Assembly: GCA_003170295.1 (NCBI GenBank)
Contig: PNAJ01000133.1
Location: forward strand, 1 to 64,000
Origin: Bryobacterales bacterium
GTDB taxonomy: Bacteria; Acidobacteriota; Terriglobia; Bryobacterales; Bryobacteraceae
Length of the DNA: 64,000 bases
Reading direction: 5' to 3'
The notes below the pieces were generated by a model that ran no database searches, had not been told where the DNA came from, and saw nothing but the letters and a program-made list of their open reading frames with translations. This document shows, in pieces, positions 44,081-52,818 of this stretch; within the stretch, counting starts at the first letter, position 1; each line of letters begins with the position of its first letter. The position numbers and the translations under genes are program-made.

Positions 44081-44250
44081 CCCTCGTGCGCTTTCGCCTC
44101 AGTCTGTGCTCCAGATTCACACGTTCACCCGGAGCCCTCTCGCGGTGCAATTGCCGGCAAGGCCTGTGGGCTTGTGGCTTTGTGGCGCACGCCTCCAGGC
44201 GTGCCGCGTCGAAAGTCGTGTCGACGTAGTGGAGTTCGGCTTGCTAACGT
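44081..44250. repeat. Intergenic stretch with partial palindromic repeats
   Basis: The 170 bases between the Nudix gene and the broken porin gene contain GCACGCCTCCAGGCGTGC (a hairpin) and CGTGCCGCGTCGAAAGTCGT, related to the outer part of the composite repeats at 1661-1812 and 45501-45635. No gene seen. Confidence 0.5.
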
Positions 44251-45365
44251 ATGCGACCCATGATGCACAATCTTATTTTTTCAATAATCATTGTTATTTC
44301 TGTCTCAAAAATGTGTGGACAGAATTTGTCGATCGGAGTGGTCGGCGGCGCCAGCCCCACCTCGGATTTTCAAAACCAAACTCTGGGAGGCGACTTTCCT
44401 TTCATCGACTATTCGACTCCGAAGCGCTATGTAATAGGGGCGATGCTGGAGTATCGGCTCACTTCACAAATCTCCATGGAAGCCGACGGATTGTTTCACC
44501 CGCCGCGGTGATCACGTGGGAATTTCCGGTGCTCGCGAAATACAGGTTTGCCGTCGCCGTCGCAAGGCCATTTTTAGAAGCCGGTCCGTCGCTTCGAACC
44601 ACCGGAAATCTCAATTCCGCGAATCCTTCGCATTATGGATTCACGGGAGGAGTGGGGATCGAAACCCACTGGAAAAACGTGAATATCGCGCCCGTGATTC
44701 GCTATACGCGGTGGGCGCCAGAGAGCCATGTTGCGGATGTGAAGGCCGTCGCTAATCAGCTCGAGCTGCTGGTCGGGTTCAGCGGTACGCAGGATTCGAA
44801 CCTGCATCCGTTGGGCGGGCGAGTCTCGCTGGGGGCCATCGCGGGTCTGACATTGTCCGGAATCTTTCGTTCGCGAACCAATCGGTTCGTTGTGAACGAT
44901 GCCGTGATCGATACTTTCTCCGGCTCTGGGACGAGAAGTTATCTTCCGGGCGCAATGATTGAGCTTCAACTGCCCGGGCGGTTCTCCGTGGAAGGAGACG
45001 TGATTTATGAACCGCTGAAATCGATTTCCCGGACGGTCGTCGTGGGAACGCCGGCTCCAGGTTTTTTGCCCGGCTCGTCAGAGTACGCCTCGCCGGAATG
45101 GAAATTTCCGGTGCTGGCGAAATATCGCTTTCACCGCGAACGTCTGAAGCCTCTAATCGAATTGGGGCCGTCGTTCCGTTTGCCGGAAGGTCAATCGGGG
45201 TTTTCGCACTATGGGGCGACCGCTGGATTCGGATTCGAGCCTCGCATGCGCAAGCTGAAGATCGCCCCGGTACTCCGGTACACCCGTTGGGGTCCGGAAA
45301 AACTCCCGGAGTTTGCGTATGAAATTCGCAACCAGTTGGAATTCCTGACCGCCTTCTCGTTCTAA
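44251..45365 (+). pseudogene. Tandem outer-membrane barrel gene broken by a frameshift/deletion
   Basis: The frame from ATG 44251 codes for a signal peptide (NLIFSIIIVISVSKMCGQ) and the start of a barrel (LSIGVVGGASPTSDFQ, AMLEYRLTSQISMEADGLFH), ending at 44511. The rest of the barrel continues in another frame (WEFPVLAKYRFAVAVARPFL) from about 44505. A second copy of the same barrel module follows in that frame (GRVSLGAIAGLTLSGIFRSR to NQLEFLTAFSF, stop at 45365). The two modules share WKFPVLAKYRF/WEFPVLAKYRF, IAPVxRYTRWxPE and NQLExLxxFS. The first has lost roughly 20 residues at the break. The gene is probably inactive, unless a frame change restores it. Confidence 0.75.
44789..44805 (-). 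other. tRNA T-arm-like segment in the joint between the two barrel modules
   Basis: On the minus strand GCAGG-TTCGAAT-CCTGC is a perfect T-stem and T-loop, followed by GTACCGC, which has the size of an acceptor strand. No anticodon arm or matching 5' acceptor strand is seen, so it is not a tRNA gene. In the plus-strand frame it encodes GTQDSNLHPLGG, the type of peptide seen when tRNA 3' ends are read in antisense. It lies exactly between module one and module two of the barrel pseudogene. Confidence 0.55.
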
Positions 45366-45392
45366 GCGCGCGATACTTGATGTTGTAGACCG

Positions 45393-45428
45393 CATGCAAG
45401 CCGATACCGTTCTAGAATTCGAAACCCT
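45393..45428 (+). repeat. Duplicated 5' end of mutS2
   Basis: These 36 bases, beginning CATGCAAGCCGATACCGTTC, match 45698-45733, the start of mutS2, with one mismatch (31 identical bases and then A for G). The truncated copy codes for MQADTVLEFETL and then departs from mutS2. The composite repeat lies between the two copies. Confidence 0.9.
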
Positions 45429-45500
45429 CTCGCCAAGCCCCGCAGAACGCTGTGCCCCGATGTGTCTTGGGTGGCACATGCTTAGGCCTGTGTGGCGCGC

Positions 45501-45635
45501 GCACCCTCGAAAACACTCCCTCGCTCGCGTCTTGTGGGGCCGCCAATTCTGGCGGCAGCCGTCCTTGGGCGGCCCTTCTGGCGTTGCCCATCCGCTGGGG
45601 AGGGAAACACTCGTGCGTGCCACGCCGCACGATCG
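45501..45635 (+). repeat. Composite intergenic repeat (GCCGCC-hairpin family), copy 3
   Basis: About 135 bases closely similar to the reverse complement of 1661-1812, from GCACCCTCGAAAACACTCC through CTTGTGGGGCCGCCAATTCT to AAACACTCGTGCGTGCCACG. The 333-base gap between the barrel pseudogene and mutS2 holds only this repeat and the duplicated mutS2 start. Confidence 0.85.
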
Positions 45636-45698
45636 TTCATGCAATGCTCTCCCGAGCCGCGACCGGAGGAAGCGGTGCTCCACCCGCCGGCAACTAAC

Positions 45699-48080
45699 AT
45701 GCAAGCCGATACCGTTCTAGAATTCGAAGCCCTGCGCACCCTCCTAGCCCGCTACGTCCGCAGCTCGTTAGGACGCGCCGAACTTGCCAAAGTCGAGCCA
45801 ACTTCCGACCGCGCGACAATTGAAAACGAATTAGCCGACACCCAAGAATCCGTAGCCTTCGTCCGTACCTCCTCGCAGCCCCAACCGGCATCCAGAGGCG
45901 CGGCCATCCGCGTCCGCTTCGACGACCTAGCCGAGCTTGGCCCCACGCTCGCGCAACTTCGCATCGAAGGCGCGACGCTAGACGGCGCAGAAATCTACGA
46001 GCTATCCCGTTTACTCGACCTGGCCGCCGCGGCAAGAAGCGTCCTCCTTTCCGCCGCAGAGAAATTCCCGCGCCTGGCCGCGCACGCCGTCAAGATAGCC
46101 GACCTCCGCGATCTGGTCAACGATCTCCGCGGAAAAATCCTTCCCGATGGAACGCTAGCCGATGACGCCAGTGTGGCGCTGGCCCGTCTCCGCCGCGATT
46201 GCGAAAAACAGCGCCGTCTCATTCAGGAATCCCTCGAACGCTTCCTCCGCGCGCATCACGAAAACGGCACTTTGCAGGAGGATTTCGTCACCATCCGCAA
46301 CGACCGCTTCGTCGTCCCTGTAGTCACCGGCCGGGAGCGCCGCGTCGACGGCGTCATCCACGGCGCCAGCGGCAGCGGTCACACCCTTTTCGTTGAGCCT
46401 CTGGAAACCATCAATCTCAACAACGAACTCGTCCGCCTGCATGAAGAAGAACTGCGCGAAGTCCACCGCCTGCTGCGTGAATTCACCGCGCGCCTTCGGG
46501 AACATGCCGTAGAAATCGCTGCGACGGCCACAGCGCTCGCGAAACTCGAACTACTCTTCGCCAAAGCCGATTTTGCGGTGGACTTCAACTGCATCGTCCC
46601 GCGCCTAAGTCCCGATACCGCGCGCAAGCTAATTCTGAGCCGCGCCCGCCATCCTCTTCTTGAAGACATCCTCCGCGCGAAACGCAAAAGCGTCGTTCCA
46701 GTCTCCCTCTCTCTCGATTCCTCCGAACGCACTCTGCTCATCAGCGGCCCCAACACCGGCGGCAAAACCGTCGCCCTCAAAACCGTCGGCCTGTTAGCCT
46801 TGATGACCCACGCCGGCCTTCCCGTCCCCGCACTCGAAGCCGAATTTCCGCTCTTCGATCAAGTGCTGGCCGATATCGGCGACCATCAGTCGATCCAGGA
46901 AAGCCTCAGCTCCTTCTCCTCGCACATCCTGTCGATCGGCAAAATGCTCGACGACGTGACCTCGGATTCTCTAGTGCTGGTAGACGAACTAGGCCGTGCC
47001 ACCGACCCGGAAGAAGGCGGCGCGCTAGGCGTCGCGGTGCTCGAAGCCTTTCAAAATGCCGGCGCATTCACCCTAGCATCCACACATCTGATGGCGATGA
47101 AAGTCTACGGAGCATCGACGAAAGGTGTCCGCAACGGATCCATGGGTTTCGACGACACAACTCTGGAGCCGACCTATGAACTTCGCCTCGGTGCACCCGG
47201 CAAATCCGCTGGCCTGGATATCGCCAGCCGCCTCGGCCTCGATCCCCATTTAATCAGCACCGCCCGAGCCCGCATGACCAACGTCGAGCGCGACGTTTCA
47301 CGCTTCTTAGCCGAGTTGCACGATCGCATCGATGTGTTGGAACGCGAGCGCACCGATTTAACCGTCCGCGCCGCAGCCATCGAAGCGAAAGAAAAGTCCC
47401 TCGAACAAACCTGGGAAAAGCAGTATTCCGCGAAAATCCGAGAGCTGGAGCAACGCGCATCGCAGCTAACCGCTCAATTCGAGCAGCGCGCCCAAGAAAC
47501 CATCGGCGAACTCAGCCAGAAAGCCCACGTAAAAGTCGCGAAAGCAAAACGCGAATTCAAAGAAGCGGTCGAAGCCCTCGCGCCGCCATCTCCCTCCGCC
47601 CCGCCGCGATCAAAAATCGAACCCGGCGCAAGGGTGCGCTTGAAAGGCATCCGCCAACCAGCCAGCGTGCGCCGCCTGCTCCCCGGCGATATTCTCGAAG
47701 TCGACGCCGGCTTCCTCAAAATGCAAGTATCTCTATCGGACGTGGAAGAAGTGCTCGCGCCCGCCGCCGGAGGCGGCTTCCAGCAGGATAGGCCCGCGCG
47801 CAGCGTCACCTTTCATCAAGGCCCGAGCTTTAATGACGGCTATCGCGAGATCAACATCATCGGCCAGCGCGCCGAAGCCGCGTGCGAACACGTCGACAAA
47901 ATGCTCGATAGCGCCGCGCTCGCGCAAGTGGAGCGCGTCCGCATCGTGCACGGCCACGGAATGGGAATTTTGAAAAAGGCGATTGCGGATCTACTGAAGC
48001 ACAATCCGCACGTCGAGAAATTCTACGTCGCCTCGCAGGAGGAAGGCGGTTCCGGAGCCACAATCGTGGAGCTAAAATAA
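45699..48080 (+). CDS. mutS2: MutS2-family ATPase with Smr endonuclease domain
   Basis: A 793-aa protein with the MutS2 core. Walker A is GPNTGGKTVALKTVG, Walker B LVLVDELGRATDPEEGG, with the clamp segment (NDRFVVPVVTGRERRVDGVI) before it. A coiled-coil KOW-like middle follows, and a C-terminal Smr domain (VRIVHGHGMGILKKAIADLL) for RNA/DNA cleavage. In bacteria MutS2 suppresses recombination or rescues collided ribosomes. ATG 45699 is the start of the family sequence (MQADTVLEFEALRTLLARY); the frame upstream passes through the composite repeat. An extra 36-base copy of this start lies at 45393. Confidence 0.93.
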   Translation: MQADTVLEFEALRTLLARYVRSSLGRAELAKVEPTSDRATIENELADTQESVAFVRTSSQPQPASRGAAIRVRFDDLAELGPTLAQLRIEGATLDGAEIYELSRLLDLAAAARSVLLSAAEKFPRLAAHAVKIADLRDLVNDLRGKILPDGTLADDASVALARLRRDCEKQRRLIQESLERFLRAHHENGTLQEDFVTIRNDRFVVPVVTGRERRVDGVIHGASGSGHTLFVEPLETINLNNELVRLHEEELREVHRLLREFTARLREHAVEIAATATALAKLELLFAKADFAVDFNCIVPRLSPDTARKLILSRARHPLLEDILRAKRKSVVPVSLSLDSSERTLLISGPNTGGKTVALKTVGLLALMTHAGLPVPALEAEFPLFDQVLADIGDHQSIQESLSSFSSHILSIGKMLDDVTSDSLVLVDELGRATDPEEGGALGVAVLEAFQNAGAFTLASTHLMAMKVYGASTKGVRNGSMGFDDTTLEPTYELRLGAPGKSAGLDIASRLGLDPHLISTARARMTNVERDVSRFLAELHDRIDVLERERTDLTVRAAAIEAKEKSLEQTWEKQYSAKIRELEQRASQLTAQFEQRAQETIGELSQKAHVKVAKAKREFKEAVEALAPPSPSAPPRSKIEPGARVRLKGIRQPASVRRLLPGDILEVDAGFLKMQVSLSDVEEVLAPAAGGGFQQDRPARSVTFHQGPSFNDGYREINIIGQRAEAACEHVDKMLDSAALAQVERVRIVHGHGMGILKKAIADLLKHNPHVEKFYVASQEEGGSGATIVELK

Positions 48081-48125
48081 CGGCGATTTAAGGTCGATTA
48101 AGGGTCCGCACAGTGTCAATTATGG

Positions 48126-49754
48126 TCATTTAACGGCGTGTAAGGCGAGCGCCTGCTGCTTCTGCCATGCCAGTTTGCCCTGATACTCTTCCCACAGCGT
48201 CGTGCAGCCGGCCCAATAATACCCGCCGACGAACAGCAGCAGGAAGGGAATCGCGAGGTAGTTCTCAGACCCAATCGCGAACACGATCATGCTCATAAAG
48301 TACGTGCCTACAGCAAGTTCCGCGTAAGGAAGCCATCCGCTGCGGCGCCGGTACTGAATGTTCTGAATCTGCACCTTCTGCTGCCCGCCAATGGCGTATT
48401 TCGGCGTCCGCGCAAAACCGGTCTGATAACCGATAAGTGCTTCAAAAACGGCCCTGGAATTGATAATCGTCAGCGCAACTCCGGCCGCCATCAGCGCGGG
48501 GAGGAACAAAAACGCCCGCTTCCACGTTTTCGGGTACAGTTCGCGATGCGCGATGACGTAAAACGCCGAAATCGACCAAAACGATGCCGCAATCAAAGGA
48601 ACGTCGATCAGCAGCATTTCGAGCCAGCCCTGATAAAACCGGACGATCATCACCGGCAGCATCAGCGCCGAGACTACAATCATCATCGGATAGGAAATAT
48701 TAGGGGTTAGGTGGAAGAACGCTTCGACTTTGACGCGCCACGGCAGGTCGGATTTCAGAATCTTCGGCAGCAGCTTCATCGCGACTTGCGTGAGCCCTTT
48801 GGCCCACCGCGATTGCTGCACTTGAAAGCCGTAAGTTTCAACAGGCAGTTCCGAAGGGCACTCGATCGACGGTAAGTAGACGAACTTCCAGCCCTTTAGC
48901 TGCGCGCGATAACTCAAGTCGGAGTCCTCAGTGAGTGTGTCGTGCTGCCAGCCGCCGGCGTCGTCAATCATTTCGCGGCGCAGCGCGCCGGCTGTGCCGT
49001 TGAAATTGAAAAACAATCCCGCTCCTGAACGGGCCACGTGCTCCAGCACGAAGTGCCCATCTAACAGCATCGCCTGCACTTCGGTGAGCAAATTGTAGTG
49101 CCGGTTCAGATACGCCCAACGCGTTTGCACCATGCCGACTTTCGGATCGGCGAACTGATGCACCACTCGCTCCAGAAAATCGACGGGCGGAATAAAATCG
49201 GCATCGAAAATCACAACGATCTCGCCAGTGGCTGTTTTCAGGCCATTTTGCAGCGCTCCGGCTTTATAACCGTGGCGGTTATCGCGATGAATGTACTCGA
49301 TGGGCAGGCCGCTCGTTTTGTACTGCGCGACCAGGCTGGCGGTGAAGGGATGCGTTTCGTCGGTGGAGTCGTCGAGGACTTGAATTTCGAACAGATCGCG
49401 CGGATACTCCATTTTGCTGGCAGCCTCGATCAGCCGCTCGATGACGTATTGCTCGTTATAAATCGGAAGCTGGATGGTGACGCGCGGCAACTGCTCATAG
49501 CGCTGCGGAGGCACTTCGGAAAACTTCTTCCGATGCTTCCAGTATCCGCGGATCATTTCGTAGCGATGCAGGCCGTAGCAGGAAAGCACCAGCAACACCG
49601 CGAAATACGGAATCAGGATCGACCAATCGAACCAATCCAGATGATGAATCCCCGCGAAGGTGTTATCGAACAGGGAATCCACGAACCGCTGGGTTGCACT
49701 GGGTGTGAGGGACGCGGACACTCCGTCTATTATATCTTGAGTAGTCACCCTCAT
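48126..49754 (-). CDS. Cellulose-synthase-like GT2 glycosyltransferase
   Basis: A 542-aa membrane glycosyltransferase. A hydrophobic N-terminal segment ([20 protein letters not shown]) precedes the GT2 domain with [30 protein letters not shown] and the processive-enzyme motif QQSRWAKG. Four to five helices follow at the C-terminus ([20 protein letters not shown] and others). It builds a beta-linked polysaccharide or glycolipid at the inner membrane using a nucleotide sugar; galU supplies UDP-glucose, but the donor is not known. The ATG at 49754 overlaps the divergent start codon at 49753; a GTG at 49748 is an alternative. There is no PilZ or BcsB partner nearby. Confidence 0.85.
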   Translation of the reverse strand: MRVTTQDIIDGVSASLTPSATQRFVDSLFDNTFAGIHHLDWFDWSILIPYFAVLLVLSCYGLHRYEMIRGYWKHRKKFSEVPPQRYEQLPRVTIQLPIYNEQYVIERLIEAASKMEYPRDLFEIQVLDDSTDETHPFTASLVAQYKTSGLPIEYIHRDNRHGYKAGALQNGLKTATGEIVVIFDADFIPPVDFLERVVHQFADPKVGMVQTRWAYLNRHYNLLTEVQAMLLDGHFVLEHVARSGAGLFFNFNGTAGALRREMIDDAGGWQHDTLTEDSDLSYRAQLKGWKFVYLPSIECPSELPVETYGFQVQQSRWAKGLTQVAMKLLPKILKSDLPWRVKVEAFFHLTPNISYPMMIVVSALMLPVMIVRFYQGWLEMLLIDVPLIAASFWSISAFYVIAHRELYPKTWKRAFLFLPALMAAGVALTIINSRAVFEALIGYQTGFARTPKYAIGGQQKVQIQNIQYRRRSGWLPYAELAVGTYFMSMIVFAIGSENYLAIPFLLLFVGGYYWAGCTTLWEEYQGKLAWQKQQALALHAVK

Positions 49755-50487
49755 GAAGCAAATTCGGTACTCCCTTAACTCGGCCGCGTCGCCGACCACG
49801 CCCGATTCGCCGGATGTTCGCTACGGACCTCCCAGCGATGCCAAGACGCCCGGGGTTCGGCTGCTGCCTCCGTGCGCGCCGACGAAAATCGTTTGCGTGG
49901 GGCGCAATTATCTGGAACATGCGCGGGAGCTGGGCAATGAAGCTCCCACGGAGCCGCTGATTTTCATGAAACCGCCGTCTTCGTTGATCGCTTCGGGCGA
50001 TGCGATTGTGTATCCGGCGCTTTCTGAAAGGGTCGATTTCGAGGGCGAGCTGGGAATTGTGATTGGCGATCGGGCGCGCAATATTTCGCGCGAGGACGCG
50101 CTCGATTACATTCTGGGCTACACCATCGTGAACGACATCACGGCGCGCGATCTGCAAAAAAAAGACGGCCAGTGGACGCGGGGCAAGGGATTCGACACAT
50201 TTTGCGCGGTGGGTCCGTGCCTGGTGTCGAAGGACGAAGTGGATTTCGCTTCGCTGCGGGTGCGGACGCTGGTCGATGGCGAAGTGAAACAGGACGGCTC
50301 AGTTCTGGACATGATTTTCCCGCTGGATGTTATCATCAGCTATATAACGTCGTTCATGACGCTGGAGCCCGGCGATTTGATCGCGACGGGCACGCCTCCA
50401 GGCGTTGGCCCGCTGACTCCGGGATGCACCGTCCGCGTCGAAATCGATGGCATTGGGGTTTTGGAAAACCCCGTCATTAAAGGGTGA
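49753..50487 (+). CDS. Fumarylacetoacetate hydrolase family protein
   Basis: A 244-aa FAH-fold enzyme. It has the family phrases [49 protein letters not shown] and [20 protein letters not shown], with the metal ligands in FEGELG. It is probably a 2-keto-4-pentenoate hydratase/2-oxohepta-3-ene-1,7-dioic acid hydratase-like or acylpyruvate hydrolase. ATG 49753 is unusual, overlapping the GT2 start on the other strand. It is coupled to the aldolase gene, whose start lies just after its stop codon. Confidence 0.88.
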   Translation: MKQIRYSLNSAASPTTPDSPDVRYGPPSDAKTPGVRLLPPCAPTKIVCVGRNYLEHARELGNEAPTEPLIFMKPPSSLIASGDAIVYPALSERVDFEGELGIVIGDRARNISREDALDYILGYTIVNDITARDLQKKDGQWTRGKGFDTFCAVGPCLVSKDEVDFASLRVRTLVDGEVKQDGSVLDMIFPLDVIISYITSFMTLEPGDLIATGTPPGVGPLTPGCTVRVEIDGIGVLENPVIKG

Positions 50488-50489
50488 AG

Positions 50490-51152
50490 ATGAAGTTTTT
50501 TCTCGATACCGCGAATCTCGAAGAATTGAAAGCCGGAGCCCGCTGGGGCATTATCGACGGAGTGACCACGAACCCGTCTCTGATCGCGAAAGAAGGCGTC
50601 GCGATGGAGGATCAAATCCGGAAAATTTGCGCCATTATCGACGGCGACATCAGTGCTGAAGTGGTGGCGACCGACGCCGACGGGATGCTGGTGGAGGGGC
50701 GCAAGCTGGCCAAGATTCACAAAAACGTCGTGGTGAAAGTCCCTTTGACGCGCGATGGGATTCGCGCCTGCTCGATCTTTCACAAAGAAGGAATTCGAGT
50801 GAATGTGACGCTCTGTTTTTCGGCGGGGCAGGCGATTCTGGCGGCGAAGGCGGGCGCGACCTATGTGAGTCCGTTCGTGGGGCGCATCGACGACATCGGC
50901 GGCAACGGAATGGACCTGATTCGCGACATCGTTCACATTTACAAGAACTACGAATTTCGAACGCAGGTGCTGGCGGCGTCGTTACGCACGTCAACGCATG
51001 TGATCGATGCGGCGAAGGCGGGAGCGCATGTGGGCACTTTGCCGTTCAAGGTGGTGGACGCGTTGTTCAACCATCCCCTGACAGATAAGGGGCTTGACCA
51101 GTTTCTGAAGGACTACGGGAAGGTATTTCAAGAGGTCCCGGCGGGGAGATAG
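50490..51152 (+). CDS. fsa: Transaldolase-like fructose-6-phosphate aldolase
   Basis: A 220-aa small transaldolase of the TalC/FSA type. [33 protein letters not shown] and NVVVKVPLT with the Schiff-base Lys83 are the family signatures. [20 protein letters not shown] and SPFVGRIDD complete the barrel. It either transfers dihydroxyacetone in the pentose phosphate pathway or cleaves fructose 6-phosphate. ATG 50490 is preferred over the GTG at 50484, which overlaps the upstream stop codon. It is downstream of the FAH gene by two bases. Confidence 0.93.
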   Translation: MKFFLDTANLEELKAGARWGIIDGVTTNPSLIAKEGVAMEDQIRKICAIIDGDISAEVVATDADGMLVEGRKLAKIHKNVVVKVPLTRDGIRACSIFHKEGIRVNVTLCFSAGQAILAAKAGATYVSPFVGRIDDIGGNGMDLIRDIVHIYKNYEFRTQVLAASLRTSTHVIDAAKAGAHVGTLPFKVVDALFNHPLTDKGLDQFLKDYGKVFQEVPAGR

Positions 51153-51181
51153 AGGTGGCGTCAGGAGTACTTGCGCGCAGG

Positions 51182-51287
51182 GCGAAAAAAGGGGACAGAC
51201 CGCTCTGTCCACCGGCGTCGGGGTTTGGCGTATTTTTCAAGAAGATCGTGGCGCCTTGGGACAGAGAAGTCTGTCCCCATTTTTCAC
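51182..51287. repeat. GGGGACAG palindromic repeat, copy 5
   Basis: Arms GCGAAAAAAGGGGACAGACC and AAGTCTGTCCCCATTTTTCA bracket about 66 bases, with the inner hairpin GGACAGACCGCTCTGTCC. It lies between the aldolase gene and a small membrane protein gene, 29 bases after the aldolase stop codon. Confidence 0.85.
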
Positions 51288-51309
51288 GATCTTGTAAAAA
51301 CAAGCAGAG

Positions 51310-51714
51310 ATGACGGAGGGCGTTCAAGTTGTCGTGTTGTGCGGCGTTTCGGCGGGGCTCATCGCGCTGGCCGTCTGGATCCTGTTGCGGGTGCATGGCA
51401 CGCCCGAAAAAAGGGAGCGCAAGCGGAGACTGAGTGTCCATCAGCAGGGCCGCTTGGGCGATGCGATGATTTCCGAGGCGACGGAGAACACGCTCTACTA
51501 TTTCTATACGGTGCGGGGCGTCCACTACACCGCGTCGCAGGATATTTCCACGCTGCGCGAATATTTGCCGGCCGATGCGCACCGGCTGATCGGCGTGGCT
51601 GGGCTGAAATACTCTTCGAAGAATCCAGCGAACTCGATATTGGTGTGCGAGGAGTGGTCGGGGTTGCGGGCTCCGGCGGCGATGCCTGAGGGGGATGCGG
51701 AGGTTGCGGGCTGA
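51310..51714 (+). CDS. Unknown single-span membrane protein
   Basis: A 134-aa protein with one N-terminal helix (VVVLCGVSAGLIALAVWILL), a basic stretch (EKRERKRRLSVHQQGR) and a soluble beta-rich domain (ENTLYYFYTVRGVHYTASQD, YLPADAHRLIGVAGLKYSSK). The small C-terminal domain has an SH3-like look, but no family is certain. The gene is preceded by a GGGGACAG repeat and stands alone. Confidence 0.65.
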   Translation: MTEGVQVVVLCGVSAGLIALAVWILLRVHGTPEKRERKRRLSVHQQGRLGDAMISEATENTLYYFYTVRGVHYTASQDISTLREYLPADAHRLIGVAGLKYSSKNPANSILVCEEWSGLRAPAAMPEGDAEVAG

Positions 51715-51799
51715 GGCGGTTTTTACACGTAACATTTTCTCCTTCGGTGTCCGATTGGCTTAGTCGTCTATCATCAAGTGGCGTCGGAGGTGGCCAAGA

Positions 51800-52147
51800 A
51801 TGAGTTCGCAGCAGGCACAGCCCAAGCGTGAAATGCCCAGCGCGGAAGTTGTCCGATTGATAGACCTCGTGAATTACCAGGACGGCGCCGTTGTCAGCCG
51901 GACACTGGTTAAGGGCACGACGGGAACCGTCACGCTATTTGCTTTCGATGATGGACAAGGTTTAAGCGAGCATACGACTCCGTTCGACGCGATGGCGTAT
52001 GTGCTGGAGGGCGAGGCGGAAATTGCAGTCTCCGGGAAGCCAATGCGGACGGCGGCGGGCGAAGCGGTTCTAATGCCGGCAAATCAACCTCACTCGCTGA
52101 AGGCTCTTGGTCGGTTCAAGATGATACTGACGATGATTCGATTGTGA
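51800..52147 (+). CDS. Small cupin-domain protein
   Basis: A 115-aa one-domain cupin. The two motifs are seen as GQGLSEHTTPFDAMAYVLEG and MPANQPHSLKALGRFKMILT. The metal site has His in SEHT and in QPHSL. Such small cupins act as dioxygenases, sugar isomerases or regulatory sensors; nothing in the context tells which. The start (ATG 51800) has GGAGG six to ten bases upstream (GTCGGAGGTGGCCAAGA). Confidence 0.85.
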   Translation: MSSQQAQPKREMPSAEVVRLIDLVNYQDGAVVSRTLVKGTTGTVTLFAFDDGQGLSEHTTPFDAMAYVLEGEAEIAVSGKPMRTAAGEAVLMPANQPHSLKALGRFKMILTMIRL

Positions 52148-52156
52148 GTGGGCTTC

Positions 52157-52172
52157 CATTACCGTGGTAATG
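52157..52172. promoter_or_regulatory. Palindromic operator of the AbrB-PIN toxin-antitoxin module
   Basis: CATTACC-GT-GGTAATG is a perfect 7-bp inverted repeat that ends six bases before the antitoxin ATG, partly covering its ribosome-binding site. AbrB/MazE-type antitoxins bind such sites to repress their own operon, so this is a likely autoregulatory operator. Confidence 0.6.
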
Positions 52173-52178
52173 TAAGGC

Positions 52179-52454
52179 ATGGCACTCGCTCATTCAAAGC
52201 TCACGGCGCAGGGGCAAATTTCGGTACCTGCCGAGATTCGCAAAAGACTCGGCATCGTACCGGGATCGGTCATTGAATGGGACGAAGACGGTGGGAAGAT
52301 CGTGGTCCGGCGCAAGGGGAAGTATTCGTCCGAGGATATTCGCCGGGTTCTGTTTCCGGAGGGGCCACCGAAACGGGTATCGCTCAAGGAAATGAAAGAG
52401 GCAATCGGGCGCGGCATCGGCGAACGTTATACAAATGCAATCCGCCGACACTAA
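52179..52454 (+). CDS. AbrB/MazE-type antitoxin
   Basis: A 91-aa DNA-binding antitoxin with the AbrB swapped-hairpin domain in the first 50 residues (SKLTAQGQISVPAEIRKRLG, GSVIEWDEDGGKIVVRRKGK). The C-terminal part, about 40 residues, should wrap around the toxin (MKEAIGRGIGERYTNAIRRH). It overlaps the PIN toxin gene by 20 bases, the usual antitoxin-toxin order. A palindrome just upstream is a likely operator. Confidence 0.88.
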   Translation: MALAHSKLTAQGQISVPAEIRKRLGIVPGSVIEWDEDGGKIVVRRKGKYSSEDIRRVLFPEGPPKRVSLKEMKEAIGRGIGERYTNAIRRH

Positions 52455-52815
52455 TGTTCTGGTCCGCATGATCACCGGGGACGAGGCTGAGCAAACGGAA
52501 GTCGCCGATCGCTTTATTGAAGGTGGCGCGTGGGTTTCGATTCTGGCGGTGGCAGAAACCGCGTGGGTCCTCCGGACCTGGTACAAACGGAGCGCAGCCG
52601 ACGTTGCTTCCGCGGTTGAAATGTTGCTGGACCATAAAGACCTTATCTTGCAAGATTCCGACGTAGTGGCTGCTGCGCTGAAGCTTTTCAGGTCGCGTCC
52701 ATCGTTGGGTTTTTCCGATTGCCTGATGCTTCATCTCGCCCGGAAGGCGGGACATCTGCCGCTGGGTACTTTTGACTGCGCGCTCGGGAGGGTCGAGGGA
52801 GCGCAGAAATTGTAG
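52435..52815 (+). CDS. PIN-domain toxin (VapC type)
   Basis: A 126-aa PIN-domain ribonuclease. The acidic active site is complete: Asp5 (SADTNVLVR), Glu41 (LAVAETAWVL), Asp95 (GFSDCLMLH) and Asp114 (GTFDCALG). VapC toxins cleave tRNA or rRNA. It overlaps the AbrB-type antitoxin gene by 20 bases. It forms with it a VapBC-like pair, and lies next to a second toxin-antitoxin module on the other strand. Confidence 0.9.
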   Translation: MQSADTNVLVRMITGDEAEQTEVADRFIEGGAWVSILAVAETAWVLRTWYKRSAADVASAVEMLLDHKDLILQDSDVVAAALKLFRSRPSLGFSDCLMLHLARKAGHLPLGTFDCALGRVEGAQKL

Positions 52816-52818
52816 TTC

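Noticed and set aside
44770-44860. Complete tRNA gene on the minus strand
   Set aside because: Only the T-arm and a possible 3' acceptor strand are present; no anticodon arm, D arm or matching 5' strand could be drawn.
45393-45470. Short gene starting MQADTVLEFETL
   Set aside because: It is a duplicated start of mutS2 followed by unrelated sequence; there is no domain, and the frame runs out quickly.
20549-51287. CRISPR array
   Set aside because: The GGGGACAG units are palindromic, far apart and in different gene gaps, with no regular spacers and no cas genes.
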